Shown here piece by piece: positions 24,487-33,634 of a DNA stretch of 51,584 nucleotides. The DNA is taken from the NCBI GenBank assembly GCA_023666905.1, contig JAMPBC010000008.1, forward strand, positions 1 through 51,584, in the 5' to 3' direction. Position numbers and translations under genes: made by a program. Origin of the DNA: Bacteroides sp. Lineage in GTDB: Bacteria > Bacteroidota > Bacteroidia > Bacteroidales > Muribaculaceae. The notes under the pieces are model-generated. The model had not been told where the DNA came from. It saw nothing but the letters and a program-made list of their open reading frames with translations, and did not search any database. Numbering within the stretch: the stretch's first letter is position 1; each line of letters opens with the position of its first letter.

Positions 24487-27039
24487 TTGAGGATTAAAGC
24501 TTTAATAAACAGATTGCTAACCGTCGTATTCACGGCGGCGTTGTCCGGTGTGTTTTTGCTCATGGCATCAGCTTGCTCCGAAGAAACCGAAGTGGTTCGT
24601 CTCGGTGCCTCCCGCCTGATTCCTACTCTTAAAGTGAATCCGTCGGTTATGACTCCCCACGGCGAGGACTCCACTCTGCTATCTTTCGTTCCTGCAGCGA
24701 ATGATTTTAGTCTTACTCTTAAAGCCGATGGTGGTGAATACTCCCACACGTGGACCGATTTTACCGACTATTCCTCCTCCGAACTCCTCCGTCCCGGAAG
24801 CTATCTCATGTCTGTGGCTTACGGCTCCGATGTTTCCGAAGGCGTCAATCAGCCTTATTTCGCAGGCTCTGTTTCATTCAATTTATCAAGTGGCGCTGAA
24901 CTTCCTGTCACGATAGTGGCAGAGTTGGCTTCGGCAATGCTGGCGATTGATTTTTCCGAATCATTGACTGGTCAATTCTCGTCCGTGCAAACGTTGATTC
25001 ACTCCCAAGGTCATGGTTATGTGTCATATTCCGTCGCTAATCAGGATGATTATTGTTTTGTTCATCCGGGCAATCTCAGCATTGCGCTCAACGTTGTTTG
25101 CTCCGATGGCCGCCAGGCTCTGGTAGAGCTTTGCTCTGTTGAAAATGCTTTGGCGCGAAATCTATATGAAATTAAACTGGATTGCTCAGTTGCTTCCGGT
25201 GTCCCGCTGGTAAGTGCTTCTGTCAACGGTGCCCCGGCTGGCTCTGTTGCCATTACGGAGGAGCTGCTTAATGCCCCGACACCCGAAATCCATACCCGTG
25301 GTTTCTCTTCCGGAGCCCCGGTATCTGTTACCGAAGGAGATACTCCTGCGCAATCGCTCTCTTTTGAGGTTTCGCAGACAGTTGCCTCATCGCTATTGCT
25401 AACAACGGTTGCTCCTTCGCTCACAGCTCAGGGCTGGCCCGAACATATAGATTTGGCCAAGGCTTCCGATGCTGAATTGACCCGACTCACCGATATGGGA
25501 CTGGCTTTGCAGCGAAATACTCAAGGAGCTGTCACGGCTGTGGATATGACCGGCGTTGTCAAGCATTTGCGCTATTCTGATTCCGCTGTCGCTTCAACCT
25601 TCACCCTGTTGGCTTCTGCGGCCAATGGCAAAATGTCAATGCCTGCCACTCTCGCTCTGGAAGTTGCTCCGGTAAGCGTCAGTGTAACCGAGGTGAGCAA
25701 CGTGGTAATTGGACTGAATAAGGCTCGCGCCGGTTTGATTTGCCGCCATGGAGATCTTCAAAACAATCTTTCAATCGAGACGCTCGATGAATCAGGACGG
25801 TGGGTATTGTGTCCGGTAGAGTCCATTGAGCAAGCAGGTAATGGCGAATGGGCAGTGCTCTTCTCTGTTCCCGATGGTGCCCGTGCTGAAATTGATGTCC
25901 GATTCTCCTATTGCGGCAACACGGTTACACAGACAACTCTCCGTCGTGTCGCTCCTGACTATTCCCTGGACATTGATGCCTTTGCCCTTAGTGCTGCAAT
26001 CCGCGTGAAGGCGGCCGATGCTTCGCTTACTCCGCTGCTTGTTTCGATGATGCGCATCTATGTCGACGGTCATTTCTTTGCCTCCGTACGCACCGAACCG
26101 GATTTGGGAATAATCTACATTGGTCCATTGGAGTCCAATCATTCCTACAGCATAAACTCCACGCTGCTTGAGAATCCCTCGGCATCCGATTTTAGCACCC
26201 CGCAATCAATCCGGACCGAACGCACCCTCCAAATTACCAATGGCGATTTTGAGGACCATGAGGACGATATTAAAGTGAAAAGCCTTCCTTCGGGCGGACG
26301 CTACAGTCAAAGCATTGCCGATATTTTCAATTGCCAGAATCACCGGGCCATAGAAACCCAGCGCCCCCGCGACTGGGCCAACACCAACGCCAAAACATTC
26401 TGCCGGGCCGCCAAAAATCCCAACACCTGGTACATGGCCCCCTCCGTAATGTCCGAACTTGATAACGTGGAGGAATATTTTGCTGTCAAACTGCAGTCGG
26501 TAGCTTGGGACATTGATGGTGAGCAAATTCCTGACTATCGTCAAAAAGTCGGCGAATTTCTCCCTTACAACCCCAATGTGCCCAACATTCGCTATCGTGC
26601 TGCCGGCAAGCTTTTCCTTGGCGACTACAACTTTGACCCCGCAACCCTTACCGAAACATACTCCGAGGGAATTGCTTTCGGCTCCCGGCCGGTTGCTCTG
26701 AATGGCAATTTCCGCTTCACACCAAGCGTAAACGACCTCTCTGACAATGGTCTTGTACGAGTGGAGGTCCTTGGCACGGACGGTGGTAAGGAAGTTACCC
26801 TGGCCAAAGGCGAGCTGCTACTCCCAGCGGCTCTTACCTACACGGCTTTCACCGTCCCGCTCTCCTACAAGCTCTTCGGCATAAAGGCAACCCGCCTGAA
26901 AATCATGATGTCCTCATCCCGCCATTGTGGTTCAATTGAATATGAAAGCAGCCACATCCACACCTACAACGATGTTCTTAACGCCACATCACTCGGTGGT
27001 ACACTGTGGTTGCAGGACATAACTCTTTCCTATTTCTAA
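24487..27039 (+). CDS. DUF4493/PCMD surface lipoprotein 1
   Basis: An 850-residue lipoprotein: TTG-initiated MRIKALINRLL..., hydrophobic segment and lipobox MASAC with Cys30 followed by SEETE. An acidic stretch right after the lipid-anchored Cys resembles the Bacteroidetes signal for export to the outer leaflet. Residues about 35-270 fit the DUF4493 pattern (GGEYSHTWTDF, LLRPGSYLMSVAYG). The last 270 residues fit the PCMD (putative carbohydrate metabolism) domain, beginning LQITNGDFEDHED and ending SLGGTLWLQDITLSYF. No ATG exists between the in-frame stop at 24436 and the lipobox, so the start must be TTG (24487) or a rarer codon. It is the first gene of a five-gene operon; the next starts 28 nt downstream. 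A ligand is not known. Confidence 0.82.
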   Translation: MRIKALINRLLTVVFTAALSGVFLLMASACSEETEVVRLGASRLIPTLKVNPSVMTPHGEDSTLLSFVPAANDFSLTLKADGGEYSHTWTDFTDYSSSELLRPGSYLMSVAYGSDVSEGVNQPYFAGSVSFNLSSGAELPVTIVAELASAMLAIDFSESLTGQFSSVQTLIHSQGHGYVSYSVANQDDYCFVHPGNLSIALNVVCSDGRQALVELCSVENALARNLYEIKLDCSVASGVPLVSASVNGAPAGSVAITEELLNAPTPEIHTRGFSSGAPVSVTEGDTPAQSLSFEVSQTVASSLLLTTVAPSLTAQGWPEHIDLAKASDAELTRLTDMGLALQRNTQGAVTAVDMTGVVKHLRYSDSAVASTFTLLASAANGKMSMPATLALEVAPVSVSVTEVSNVVIGLNKARAGLICRHGDLQNNLSIETLDESGRWVLCPVESIEQAGNGEWAVLFSVPDGARAEIDVRFSYCGNTVTQTTLRRVAPDYSLDIDAFALSAAIRVKAADASLTPLLVSMMRIYVDGHFFASVRTEPDLGIIYIGPLESNHSYSINSTLLENPSASDFSTPQSIRTERTLQITNGDFEDHEDDIKVKSLPSGGRYSQSIADIFNCQNHRAIETQRPRDWANTNAKTFCRAAKNPNTWYMAPSVMSELDNVEEYFAVKLQSVAWDIDGEQIPDYRQKVGEFLPYNPNVPNIRYRAAGKLFLGDYNFDPATLTETYSEGIAFGSRPVALNGNFRFTPSVNDLSDNGLVRVEVLGTDGGKEVTLAKGELLLPAALTYTAFTVPLSYKLFGIKATRLKIMMSSSRHCGSIEYESSHIHTYNDVLNATSLGGTLWLQDITLSYF

Positions 27040-27067
27040 CTGATAACAAGAAACAAAACAAACAATA

Positions 27068-27820
27068 ATGACCAAACAAGTCCGATTAATGATTTTGTTG
27101 CTCATGGCAATGGTTATCCCCGCCGCAGCCCCGGCGCAGGAAACTTTCAAGCGTGACATAGAGCAATATTCGTTCATCCCCAAAGGCCAGTGGATTACAG
27201 GCGTGAGCGTGGGTTATTCCCAAAGCAATCAAAGCAACTATCAGTTCTTCGTGTTCGAAAACCTCAGCGGCGACACCTACACCTTCAAGGTGACCCCCAT
27301 GGCGCTATATGCGTTCAAGGACAACCTTGCCGCCGGTATTAAATTCGGTTACACCCGCTCAAATGTAGGCCTTGACAATGGCTCCTTCAAACTTGATTCC
27401 GAAACCTACTTCGATGCCGATAACCTCAACGCTATTTCGCAAGATTATTTTGCCATAGCTGCCCTGCGTAATTACATTTCTCTCGGTAGCAACCGCCGCT
27501 TCGGCATCTTCAATGAATTGCAGCTGGAACTCGGTGGCGGACAAAGCAAGTTCTCCAACTACACCGGCGATGGTGCCAACCGCCACATGGAGGGTACATT
27601 TGAAAAGAATTTCTCACTGAATCTCGGACTCACCCCCGGTTTCGTGATGTTCCTCAACAATTACTCGGCAATTGAGGTCAGCGTGGGAGTTCTTGGCTTC
27701 GGCTACACTCACACCAAGGCCGTCACTAACCAGGTGGAAATTGCCCGCCGCAATTCAAAGCATGCAAATTTCAAAATTAACCTATTCTCCGTGCAATTTG
27801 GCATGGCATTCTATCTTTAA
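27068..27820 (+). CDS. Small outer-membrane beta-barrel protein, copy 1
   Basis: A 250-residue exported protein: signal peptide cut near AQA/ETF (residue 22), then alternating amphipathic strands and a terminal strand ending GMAFYL, as in small outer-membrane barrels. It is a clear paralogue of the next gene; shared blocks include IPKGQW/IPRKQW, KFGYTRSN/KFNYTRAE, RFGIFNE/RFAIFNE and NLFSVQFG/NLFNINFG. It starts 28 nt after the PCMD lipoprotein and ends 3 nt before its paralogue, so the genes are co-translated. No enzymatic motif is visible. Likely an outer-membrane partner of the lipoprotein. Confidence 0.75.
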   Translation: MTKQVRLMILLLMAMVIPAAAPAQETFKRDIEQYSFIPKGQWITGVSVGYSQSNQSNYQFFVFENLSGDTYTFKVTPMALYAFKDNLAAGIKFGYTRSNVGLDNGSFKLDSETYFDADNLNAISQDYFAIAALRNYISLGSNRRFGIFNELQLELGGGQSKFSNYTGDGANRHMEGTFEKNFSLNLGLTPGFVMFLNNYSAIEVSVGVLGFGYTHTKAVTNQVEIARRNSKHANFKINLFSVQFGMAFYL

Positions 27821-27823
27821 GCT

Positions 27824-28696
27824 ATGGACATGAATAAGATTAAAGCAATAATGATTCTTGCGGCTTTGGCCCTGGGATTCTCCGTAGCCGCCTCCAATGT
27901 TGCAAACATAGACTCCGCCTCAACACCTCGCATTGTCAAAGGACACCCCTTTTATCCCGAAATGGACGAGAAGGTGATTGTGGGCACCGACACCATGAAT
28001 CTGGTTATCCGCGACAGAAATTTCGGCCGCTATGACCGCGGCCTGTTCAATTATCTCTTCATCCCACGCAAGCAATGGGTGTTCGATCTCATGGCCTCAT
28101 ACGGCGATTTTGATGCCAAGGATGTGGAAATTCTTCAGGCCGTTGACAATTTCAACTTCAACGGAAAGCAATATGCAATCCACCCCACCGTAGGCTATTT
28201 CGTCCGAAACAACCAGTGCGTGGGCTTGAAATTCAATTACACCCGCGCCGAGGCAGAACTCGGCGGACTGAACGTGAACCTCGGCGAGGACCTCAGCTTC
28301 AGCCTTAACGACATCAGCTACAGTTCCAACAAATACTCTATGGGCATCTTCTATCGTAACTATGTCGGCCTTTCACGGGCTAAACGCTTCGCTATATTTA
28401 ACGAGGCCTGTCTCTCCTTCGGCAGTGGCTCTTCACGATTCAAACGCCCATACAACTCGCAGATTCGCGACACCCGCACCGACTTCACCGAGGTTGCCCT
28501 TAACTTTAGCCCGGGCCTCTGTGTGTTCGTCATGGACGCCGTAAGCTTCAACATTTCGTTTGGCGTGTTCGGTGTTCACCTCACCAACGAGAAGCAAACA
28601 ACCGACGGTGTTGAGGAGGGCTCGCGCTTCAGCAGTGGAGCTAATTTCAGATTCAATTTGTTTAACATCAATTTTGGCATCGGTGTACACATTTAA
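27824..28696 (+). CDS. Small outer-membrane beta-barrel protein, copy 2
   Basis: A 290-residue paralogue of the preceding protein, with an extra 40-residue segment after the signal peptide (about 24-63, including HPFYPEMDEKVIVG) and the same barrel-like strand pattern to a terminal GIGVHI. An alternative start is the ATG two codons in (27830). The 3' end overlaps the next gene by 14 nt. Together the two barrels sit between two PCMD lipoproteins, suggesting a paired lipoprotein-barrel assembly. Function unknown. Confidence 0.75.
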   Translation: MDMNKIKAIMILAALALGFSVAASNVANIDSASTPRIVKGHPFYPEMDEKVIVGTDTMNLVIRDRNFGRYDRGLFNYLFIPRKQWVFDLMASYGDFDAKDVEILQAVDNFNFNGKQYAIHPTVGYFVRNNQCVGLKFNYTRAEAELGGLNVNLGEDLSFSLNDISYSSNKYSMGIFYRNYVGLSRAKRFAIFNEACLSFGSGSSRFKRPYNSQIRDTRTDFTEVALNFSPGLCVFVMDAVSFNISFGVFGVHLTNEKQTTDGVEEGSRFSSGANFRFNLFNINFGIGVHI

Positions 28697-30314
28697 TATC
28701 ATATCCCGCGCAGTACGTGCCGCAGTGGCGGTGGCTGCAATCATCTTGATTGGCTCATGTATCAGCAACGACTTGCCCTATCCCTGGGTGCAGCCGGTTT
28801 TCACCTCGTTCAATGTTGTCCGCACTGATGCTGCCGGAAATCCCTTGCTGAAGTCGGCAACTGAGATTGACTCGGCCCAACGCACCATCACGGTTCACCT
28901 GAGCGAGTGGGCCGATATTAACAATGTTCTCATCAACGACTACTCTCTTTCCGAAGGCTCCGTTATGATTGACCCAACCTCGTTGCCCGATGTGCTCAAT
29001 CTCAGCTCCCCCATGGAACTTACTCTTGGCCTTTACGACCGTCAGTTCCAATGGACCATCTGCGCTGAACAGGAAATTGAACGTTACTTCACCGTGGCAT
29101 CGCAAGTGGGCCGCGCCGTAATCGACACAGAAGCGCACACCGTCACAGCACTCGTGCCTGAGGAGCAGCCGCTCGATGCCGTGAAAGTACTGACCATAAA
29201 GCTGGGTGGACTCAGTGCTGAAATGACCCCCGATCTTGCCGGGCAGACCGTTGACTTCACCAACCCTGTCAAAGTGTCAGTTACGGAATTCGGAAAAACC
29301 ACAGAGTGGACCCTTACAGTGTCACAGACTCATGTAACCGTTATACTTGACCGCGTTGACCCCTGGACAAACATTGCCTGGCTTTATGCGAGCGCTGAGA
29401 GCGGAAAGAACAACGGCTTTGAATATCGCCGCGCCGATTCCGAGGAGTGGACCGTAGTTCCTACCGAATGGATAACAGTCGACGGCGGCAGCATCAGCGC
29501 ATGTCTCCGCAATCTTGACTCCCAAACCACCTACGCGGCCCGCGCTGTCAGCGACGATGAACATAGTGCCGAAATTGAATTCACCACCGAAGCCAACGTG
29601 CAGCTGCCCAACAGCGATTTCACCCGGTGGTGGCTCAATGATGTGATTTGGAACCCGTGGGCAAAAGATGGCGAATCGTTCTGGGACACCGGAAACCGCG
29701 GAGCTGCCACCCTTGGCCAAAGCAACACTGTCCCCATCGAGAGCGAGGAATCTCCCACAGGCTATCAGGGCGCCATGCTTCAAACCAAGTTTGTTGGCGT
29801 GTCAATTCTTGGCAAGCTCGCAGCCGGTAACCTCTTCGCAGGTTCCTATGTGCGCACAGACCTTACGAATGGAGTATTGGCCTTTGGCCGTCCTTTCAAC
29901 GTTCACCCCACTGCTGTAAAAGCCCGCTTGAAATACACCACCGCTCCTATAACGGATGTATCTAAGGTCAATCCCGACTTCCAACACATGCTCGGCCAAC
30001 CCGACACCTGCATTGTGTGGTGCGCCCTTTACGATGGCGATGAACCCTTTGAGATCCGCACCAAGCCCTCTGACCGACAGTTGTTCAATCGGAATCTTCC
30101 GGAAGTGATTGCCTACGGCGAGATGACCTCGGGAGAAAATATTGACAATTACATAGACGTGATTATCAAACTGGATTACAAATCCACTGACCGCATTCCC
30201 AAGTATCTGCTGCTCACAGCTTCGGCCAGCAAATATGGCGACTATTTCACCGGTGGACGCGGTGCTGTGCTCTACATAAAGAGCTACGAGCTCCTTTACG
30301 ATTACCAACCCTGA
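28683..30314 (+). CDS. PCMD surface lipoprotein 2
   Basis: A 543-residue lipoprotein. The best start is GTG 28683, inside the preceding gene: it gives VYTFNIISRAVRAAVAVAAIILIGSC with Cys26 as the lipidated residue. There is no ATG anywhere in the open frame before the signal sequence. Residues 30-220 form two or three Ig-like beta domains. An Fn3-like module (TNIAWLYASAES...) follows. The C-terminal 240 residues, from NSDFTRWWLNDVIWNPW, are a PCMD domain, ending YIKSYELLYDYQP. It lacks the DUF4493 part of lipoprotein 1. Translation is probably coupled to the barrel gene it overlaps. Confidence 0.78.
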   Translation: MYTFNIISRAVRAAVAVAAIILIGSCISNDLPYPWVQPVFTSFNVVRTDAAGNPLLKSATEIDSAQRTITVHLSEWADINNVLINDYSLSEGSVMIDPTSLPDVLNLSSPMELTLGLYDRQFQWTICAEQEIERYFTVASQVGRAVIDTEAHTVTALVPEEQPLDAVKVLTIKLGGLSAEMTPDLAGQTVDFTNPVKVSVTEFGKTTEWTLTVSQTHVTVILDRVDPWTNIAWLYASAESGKNNGFEYRRADSEEWTVVPTEWITVDGGSISACLRNLDSQTTYAARAVSDDEHSAEIEFTTEANVQLPNSDFTRWWLNDVIWNPWAKDGESFWDTGNRGAATLGQSNTVPIESEESPTGYQGAMLQTKFVGVSILGKLAAGNLFAGSYVRTDLTNGVLAFGRPFNVHPTAVKARLKYTTAPITDVSKVNPDFQHMLGQPDTCIVWCALYDGDEPFEIRTKPSDRQLFNRNLPEVIAYGEMTSGENIDNYIDVIIKLDYKSTDRIPKYLLLTASASKYGDYFTGGRGAVLYIKSYELLYDYQP

Positions 30315-30336
30315 CGCCCTTTAGGAACCGTGTGAC

Positions 30337-32250
30337 ATGAAAAAGCTTCTTCTCATTTTAATTGCAACCATTTGTTCTATAGTCTCAATTGCTCAAAACA
30401 CTTCCTTAAAGCCCGACTATAGCGACCGGAAGGGCGGATGGGGCTTGTTGAGTGCTGAGGGAAAATACAAGGTTAAACCACAGTTCGATGCCATTGAGCA
30501 AATCCCCGACGGTTTCATTGTGACCAAGGACGGTCGGCAAGGCTTTTATGATAATGAAGGCGAAAAGATTGTCAAACCGGAGTACACAAAGTTGGAAGAC
30601 ACCCCCAATTTCTATTTGCTCGCCCTGAAGGACGGCAAGTGGGGTGTGGTTTCCAAGTCGGGCAAGGTGCTGGTGAAGCCCGCTTATCAAACCATGTCAT
30701 TAACGGACCGCAGTCACCTGTGCGTTACCGAAAATGGAGTGGCATCAATTATCAATGCCGACGGCAGCTACGTTATGAAAGGTAGCGGCTACTCGTTGCT
30801 TGAACCGCTTGGCCGGGGATTGATTGTTGCCCACAGCGGAATAGCAACAGGTCTGATTGATGAGAGCGGTAAGGAGATTGTCCCGGTTGGAAAGTTCGAC
30901 TCGTTTCGCCTCGGGGTTGCCGACTTTGTGGAGGTGTCCTCCAAAGGTAAGAAGGGATTTGTCAACACTGCCACCTCTCCGGTTACAATATCGCCCCTCT
31001 ACGATGACCTGAAGCCTCTTGGCTCCGACTTGTTCATTGTAAAGAATGGAGGCAAAACCGGGGTGATTACTCATGCAGGCAAAACAGTCCTGCAGCCTCT
31101 GTATGATGATGTCTCAATAACATCCATACCCTCGCAGAGCGAACTTTTTGTCCTGACCCTCAATGGCAAAAAAGGGTGGGCAACGCGTGAAAAAGTTTTG
31201 GCCAAGCCGATATATGATGACTTTGCACCGGACACATCGCATGGAGGAGTGATGATGGTTAAATATGATGGCTATAGTTACCCCACAGACATCAACGGTT
31301 CTCCGTCGGACTATGCTTTAATAGAGCCGGTGGGCCCGGAGTTACGTCGGGTGTACGAAGGGGACACTACATTCGTCAAATTAGTCGATCGCGATTTCAA
31401 CACCGTGTTCACTGCCGAGAACTCAACGGTTCAAGCCATGGGCAATGTGATTGTGGTAGAAGGGGTGACCGGATGTAATGGAGTCCTTCTGTCGGCAACC
31501 GGAAAGGTGATTGAAAATATCAATTTTTGTTCCGCCGCCAATCTTGCTGACGATGAGGTAATTTGCCTGATTCTGCCCGCTGATACAACAGACATGGTTG
31601 ATGATTATGTAATCAAGTTCTATGATTATAACGGAAAGGAAATCACATCACTCCCCAATGATGACGAGGCACAAACAAAATTTCAGGCTCTCAAAGATAA
31701 GGCGGTGCTGAAATTTGCCGAGATATATAGACAACGTTACCCCGAATTGACTGAAGAAGAGGTTGCCGAGGAGGTTGTTGCTGTTGAGGAAGTCGATCCC
31801 ACGGCTAAAAGCGGATATGTCGATAAGGTTTGGGTTAGCCACAACGTTATGGATGGAGGCCGGAAAGGAATGCGTATTCATGTCAAATTCCATGTGGCTA
31901 ACTGCCAGTATGAAGATGGGCAGTGCGTGGCATGGTTCGCTTTTTCGGACGGCACCAGACTCAAGGATTTTGACGGCAGTTACAAAACTATTGACGGCCA
32001 GGTGTCCACCTCGACCAAATTCCGCCCCGGTTACGAGAATACGGTTTACGAAGATCTGCAACTGTTCATTCCTTACACCCAGCTGCACCTAACCCAAAAG
32101 CAAAACAGTGACTGCATGTTCCATGTAGGAGTATTTGTAAACGATGAACAACTGTGCACGTCAAATTATGTTTACTTCACTTTTTATCCCAACGGCAACG
32201 TGCCGAAGAAAAAGAGCAGTAAGAAAAGCACAAAAAAGAAGCGTCGTTGA
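30337..32250 (+). CDS. WG-repeat secreted protein
   Basis: A 637-residue exported protein (signal peptide ending SIAQ, residue 20). Residues about 25-420 hold WG-type repeats (units such as KGGWGLLSAEGKYKVKPQFD, DGKWGVVSKSGKVLVKPAY and NGKKGWATREKVLAKPIYD), each with a Trp-Gly or equivalent, an aspartate/glycine turn and a KPxY end; some repeats are degenerate. A Glu-rich helical linker (EEEVAEEVVAVEEVD) precedes a C-terminal domain of about 130 residues (KVWVSHNVMDGGRKGMRIH onward) that I recall from Bacteroidetes signalling and stress proteins but cannot name. The Lys/Ser-rich tail (KKKSSKKSTKKKRR) is basic. Last gene of the PCMD operon, 22 nt after lipoprotein 2. Confidence 0.83.
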   Translation: MKKLLLILIATICSIVSIAQNTSLKPDYSDRKGGWGLLSAEGKYKVKPQFDAIEQIPDGFIVTKDGRQGFYDNEGEKIVKPEYTKLEDTPNFYLLALKDGKWGVVSKSGKVLVKPAYQTMSLTDRSHLCVTENGVASIINADGSYVMKGSGYSLLEPLGRGLIVAHSGIATGLIDESGKEIVPVGKFDSFRLGVADFVEVSSKGKKGFVNTATSPVTISPLYDDLKPLGSDLFIVKNGGKTGVITHAGKTVLQPLYDDVSITSIPSQSELFVLTLNGKKGWATREKVLAKPIYDDFAPDTSHGGVMMVKYDGYSYPTDINGSPSDYALIEPVGPELRRVYEGDTTFVKLVDRDFNTVFTAENSTVQAMGNVIVVEGVTGCNGVLLSATGKVIENINFCSAANLADDEVICLILPADTTDMVDDYVIKFYDYNGKEITSLPNDDEAQTKFQALKDKAVLKFAEIYRQRYPELTEEEVAEEVVAVEEVDPTAKSGYVDKVWVSHNVMDGGRKGMRIHVKFHVANCQYEDGQCVAWFAFSDGTRLKDFDGSYKTIDGQVSTSTKFRPGYENTVYEDLQLFIPYTQLHLTQKQNSDCMFHVGVFVNDEQLCTSNYVYFTFYPNGNVPKKKSSKKSTKKKRR

Positions 32251-32354
32251 GATTCTGTCAGTTATCTGAAATAAGAAGATAACATGATGAGTGCCGGCTT
32301 TGAAAACAATTGGTAAGAATTAACAGATGCGTGGCATAAAATTAAGGAATTTTT

Positions 32355-32385
32355 TCTGTAATCTGCGGAAAGTTTCATATATTTG
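32355..32385 (+). promoter_or_regulatory. Promoter of the flavodiiron gene
   Basis: -7 box TATATTTG (32378-32385) with TCTG at 32355-32358, spacing 19 bp; leader about 18 nt. Confidence 0.5.
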
Positions 32386-32409
32386 TAGCGATAACCGAAT
32401 TCAAAGATA

Positions 32410-33594
32410 ATGAAGTTGACAGACCACATTGTCTCCGTGGGCATTGACGATGCCTCAGTGAGAGCGTTTGAAGCGCAGTATCCCACGCCTCACGGCATGA
32501 GCTATAACTCCTACGTGATTGTTGACAAGAAGATTGCTGTGATGGACTCTGTGGAAGCCGGTGAAGGCGACCGTTGGATCAGCAATATTCTTTACGCCAC
32601 TTCGGGCCGCGAACCGGACTATCTGGTTGTTCACCACATGGAGCCTGACCATTCAGCGTGCATTGTACAGGCACTTGACCGTTTCCCGAATCTCATTGTG
32701 GTTAGCTCGGCACAAGCGTTGAAAATGCTTCCGCAATTTTTCCCCGATGAGAATTTTTCATCGCGGCTGCTTACCGTGAGGGAAGGCGACATGCTGGAGC
32801 TTGGTGAGCACAGGCTCACATTCTTTGCCGCTCCTATGATTCACTGGCCGGAGGTGATGGTCAGCTTCGAGGCTTCAACCGGGACTCTTTTTTCGGCCGA
32901 TGCTTTTGGAAAATTCGGTTCGCTGCAGTACACTGACAATTGGGTGAGCGGAGCCCGGCGCTATTACACCAACATTGTTGGCCGCTACGGCGCGCAGGTG
33001 CAAACCCTGTTGAAGAAGATTGGCTGTTTGCCAATAAAGCGCATTGCATCGCTGCATGGCCCCGTTCTCACCGAGCCGCTTGCTCCGTATATTGAATTGT
33101 ACAATAAGTGGAGCCTCTATGAGCCGGAGGAGAGGGGAGTGCTTGTGGTTTATGCCTCGATTTATGGAGGCACGGCTGCGGCAGCAATTCAGCTGAGCGA
33201 CCATTTGCACCGGCTTGGCGTGGAGACCGTGGTCACACTTGATTTGGCCCGGACTGACCAAAGCGAGGCTGTGGCGCAGGCATTCCGCTTGAGCCATCTG
33301 GTGCTTGCATCGCCCACCTACGACTCCGGTTTATTCCCCCCTATGCACGATTTTATTCACCATCTCGGGCTCAAAAACTTCCGCAACCGTTCGGTGGGAT
33401 ACATCGAGAATGGCTCGTGGGCACCCACAGCGGCCAAGCGAATGCAGGCATTGATGGCTACGATGCCCGGCATTGTCGACGTTGACCCCGTTGTGTCAAT
33501 CCGTTCTCGTCTGAACGAAGAGTCGCGCGGCAAGCTCATGCAATTGGCCCATGCGCTGGCCGAGTCGGTGGAACATGATTGTGAAACTTTATAA
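32410..33594 (+). CDS. Flavodiiron protein (FprA/rubredoxin:oxygen oxidoreductase)
   Basis: A 394-residue A-type flavoprotein that reduces O2 to water and/or NO to N2O, protecting anaerobes. The metallo-beta-lactamase half has the diiron ligands H76, E78, D80 and H81 in HHMEPDHS, a later His in PMIHWPEV, Asp in FSADAFG and His in SLHGP. The C-terminal flavodoxin half (about 250-394) has the FMN loop YASIYGGTAAAA and SPTYDSG. No rubredoxin domain is fused, so the electron donor is a separate protein. It is followed 40 bp later by mdh, possibly co-transcribed. Confidence 0.94.
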   Translation: MKLTDHIVSVGIDDASVRAFEAQYPTPHGMSYNSYVIVDKKIAVMDSVEAGEGDRWISNILYATSGREPDYLVVHHMEPDHSACIVQALDRFPNLIVVSSAQALKMLPQFFPDENFSSRLLTVREGDMLELGEHRLTFFAAPMIHWPEVMVSFEASTGTLFSADAFGKFGSLQYTDNWVSGARRYYTNIVGRYGAQVQTLLKKIGCLPIKRIASLHGPVLTEPLAPYIELYNKWSLYEPEERGVLVVYASIYGGTAAAAIQLSDHLHRLGVETVVTLDLARTDQSEAVAQAFRLSHLVLASPTYDSGLFPPMHDFIHHLGLKNFRNRSVGYIENGSWAPTAAKRMQALMATMPGIVDVDPVVSIRSRLNEESRGKLMQLAHALAESVEHDCETL

Positions 33595-33634
33595 CTTATT
33601 AATATATTAACCAATAATCAAACGCAAAACGACT

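Noticed and set aside
24487..27039. ATT start at 24478 for lipoprotein 1
   Set aside because: ATT is a much rarer start than TTG and adds only three residues; kept as a remote alternative.
28560..28682. Long N-terminal extension of the second PCMD lipoprotein
   Set aside because: It would place a signal sequence some 50 residues inside the protein and overlap the barrel gene by over 130 nt; GTG 28683 gives a normal signal peptide.
32260..32285. GTTATCT/AGATAAC hairpin after the WG gene as a terminator
   Set aside because: Only 7 bp, AT-rich and without a following T-run.
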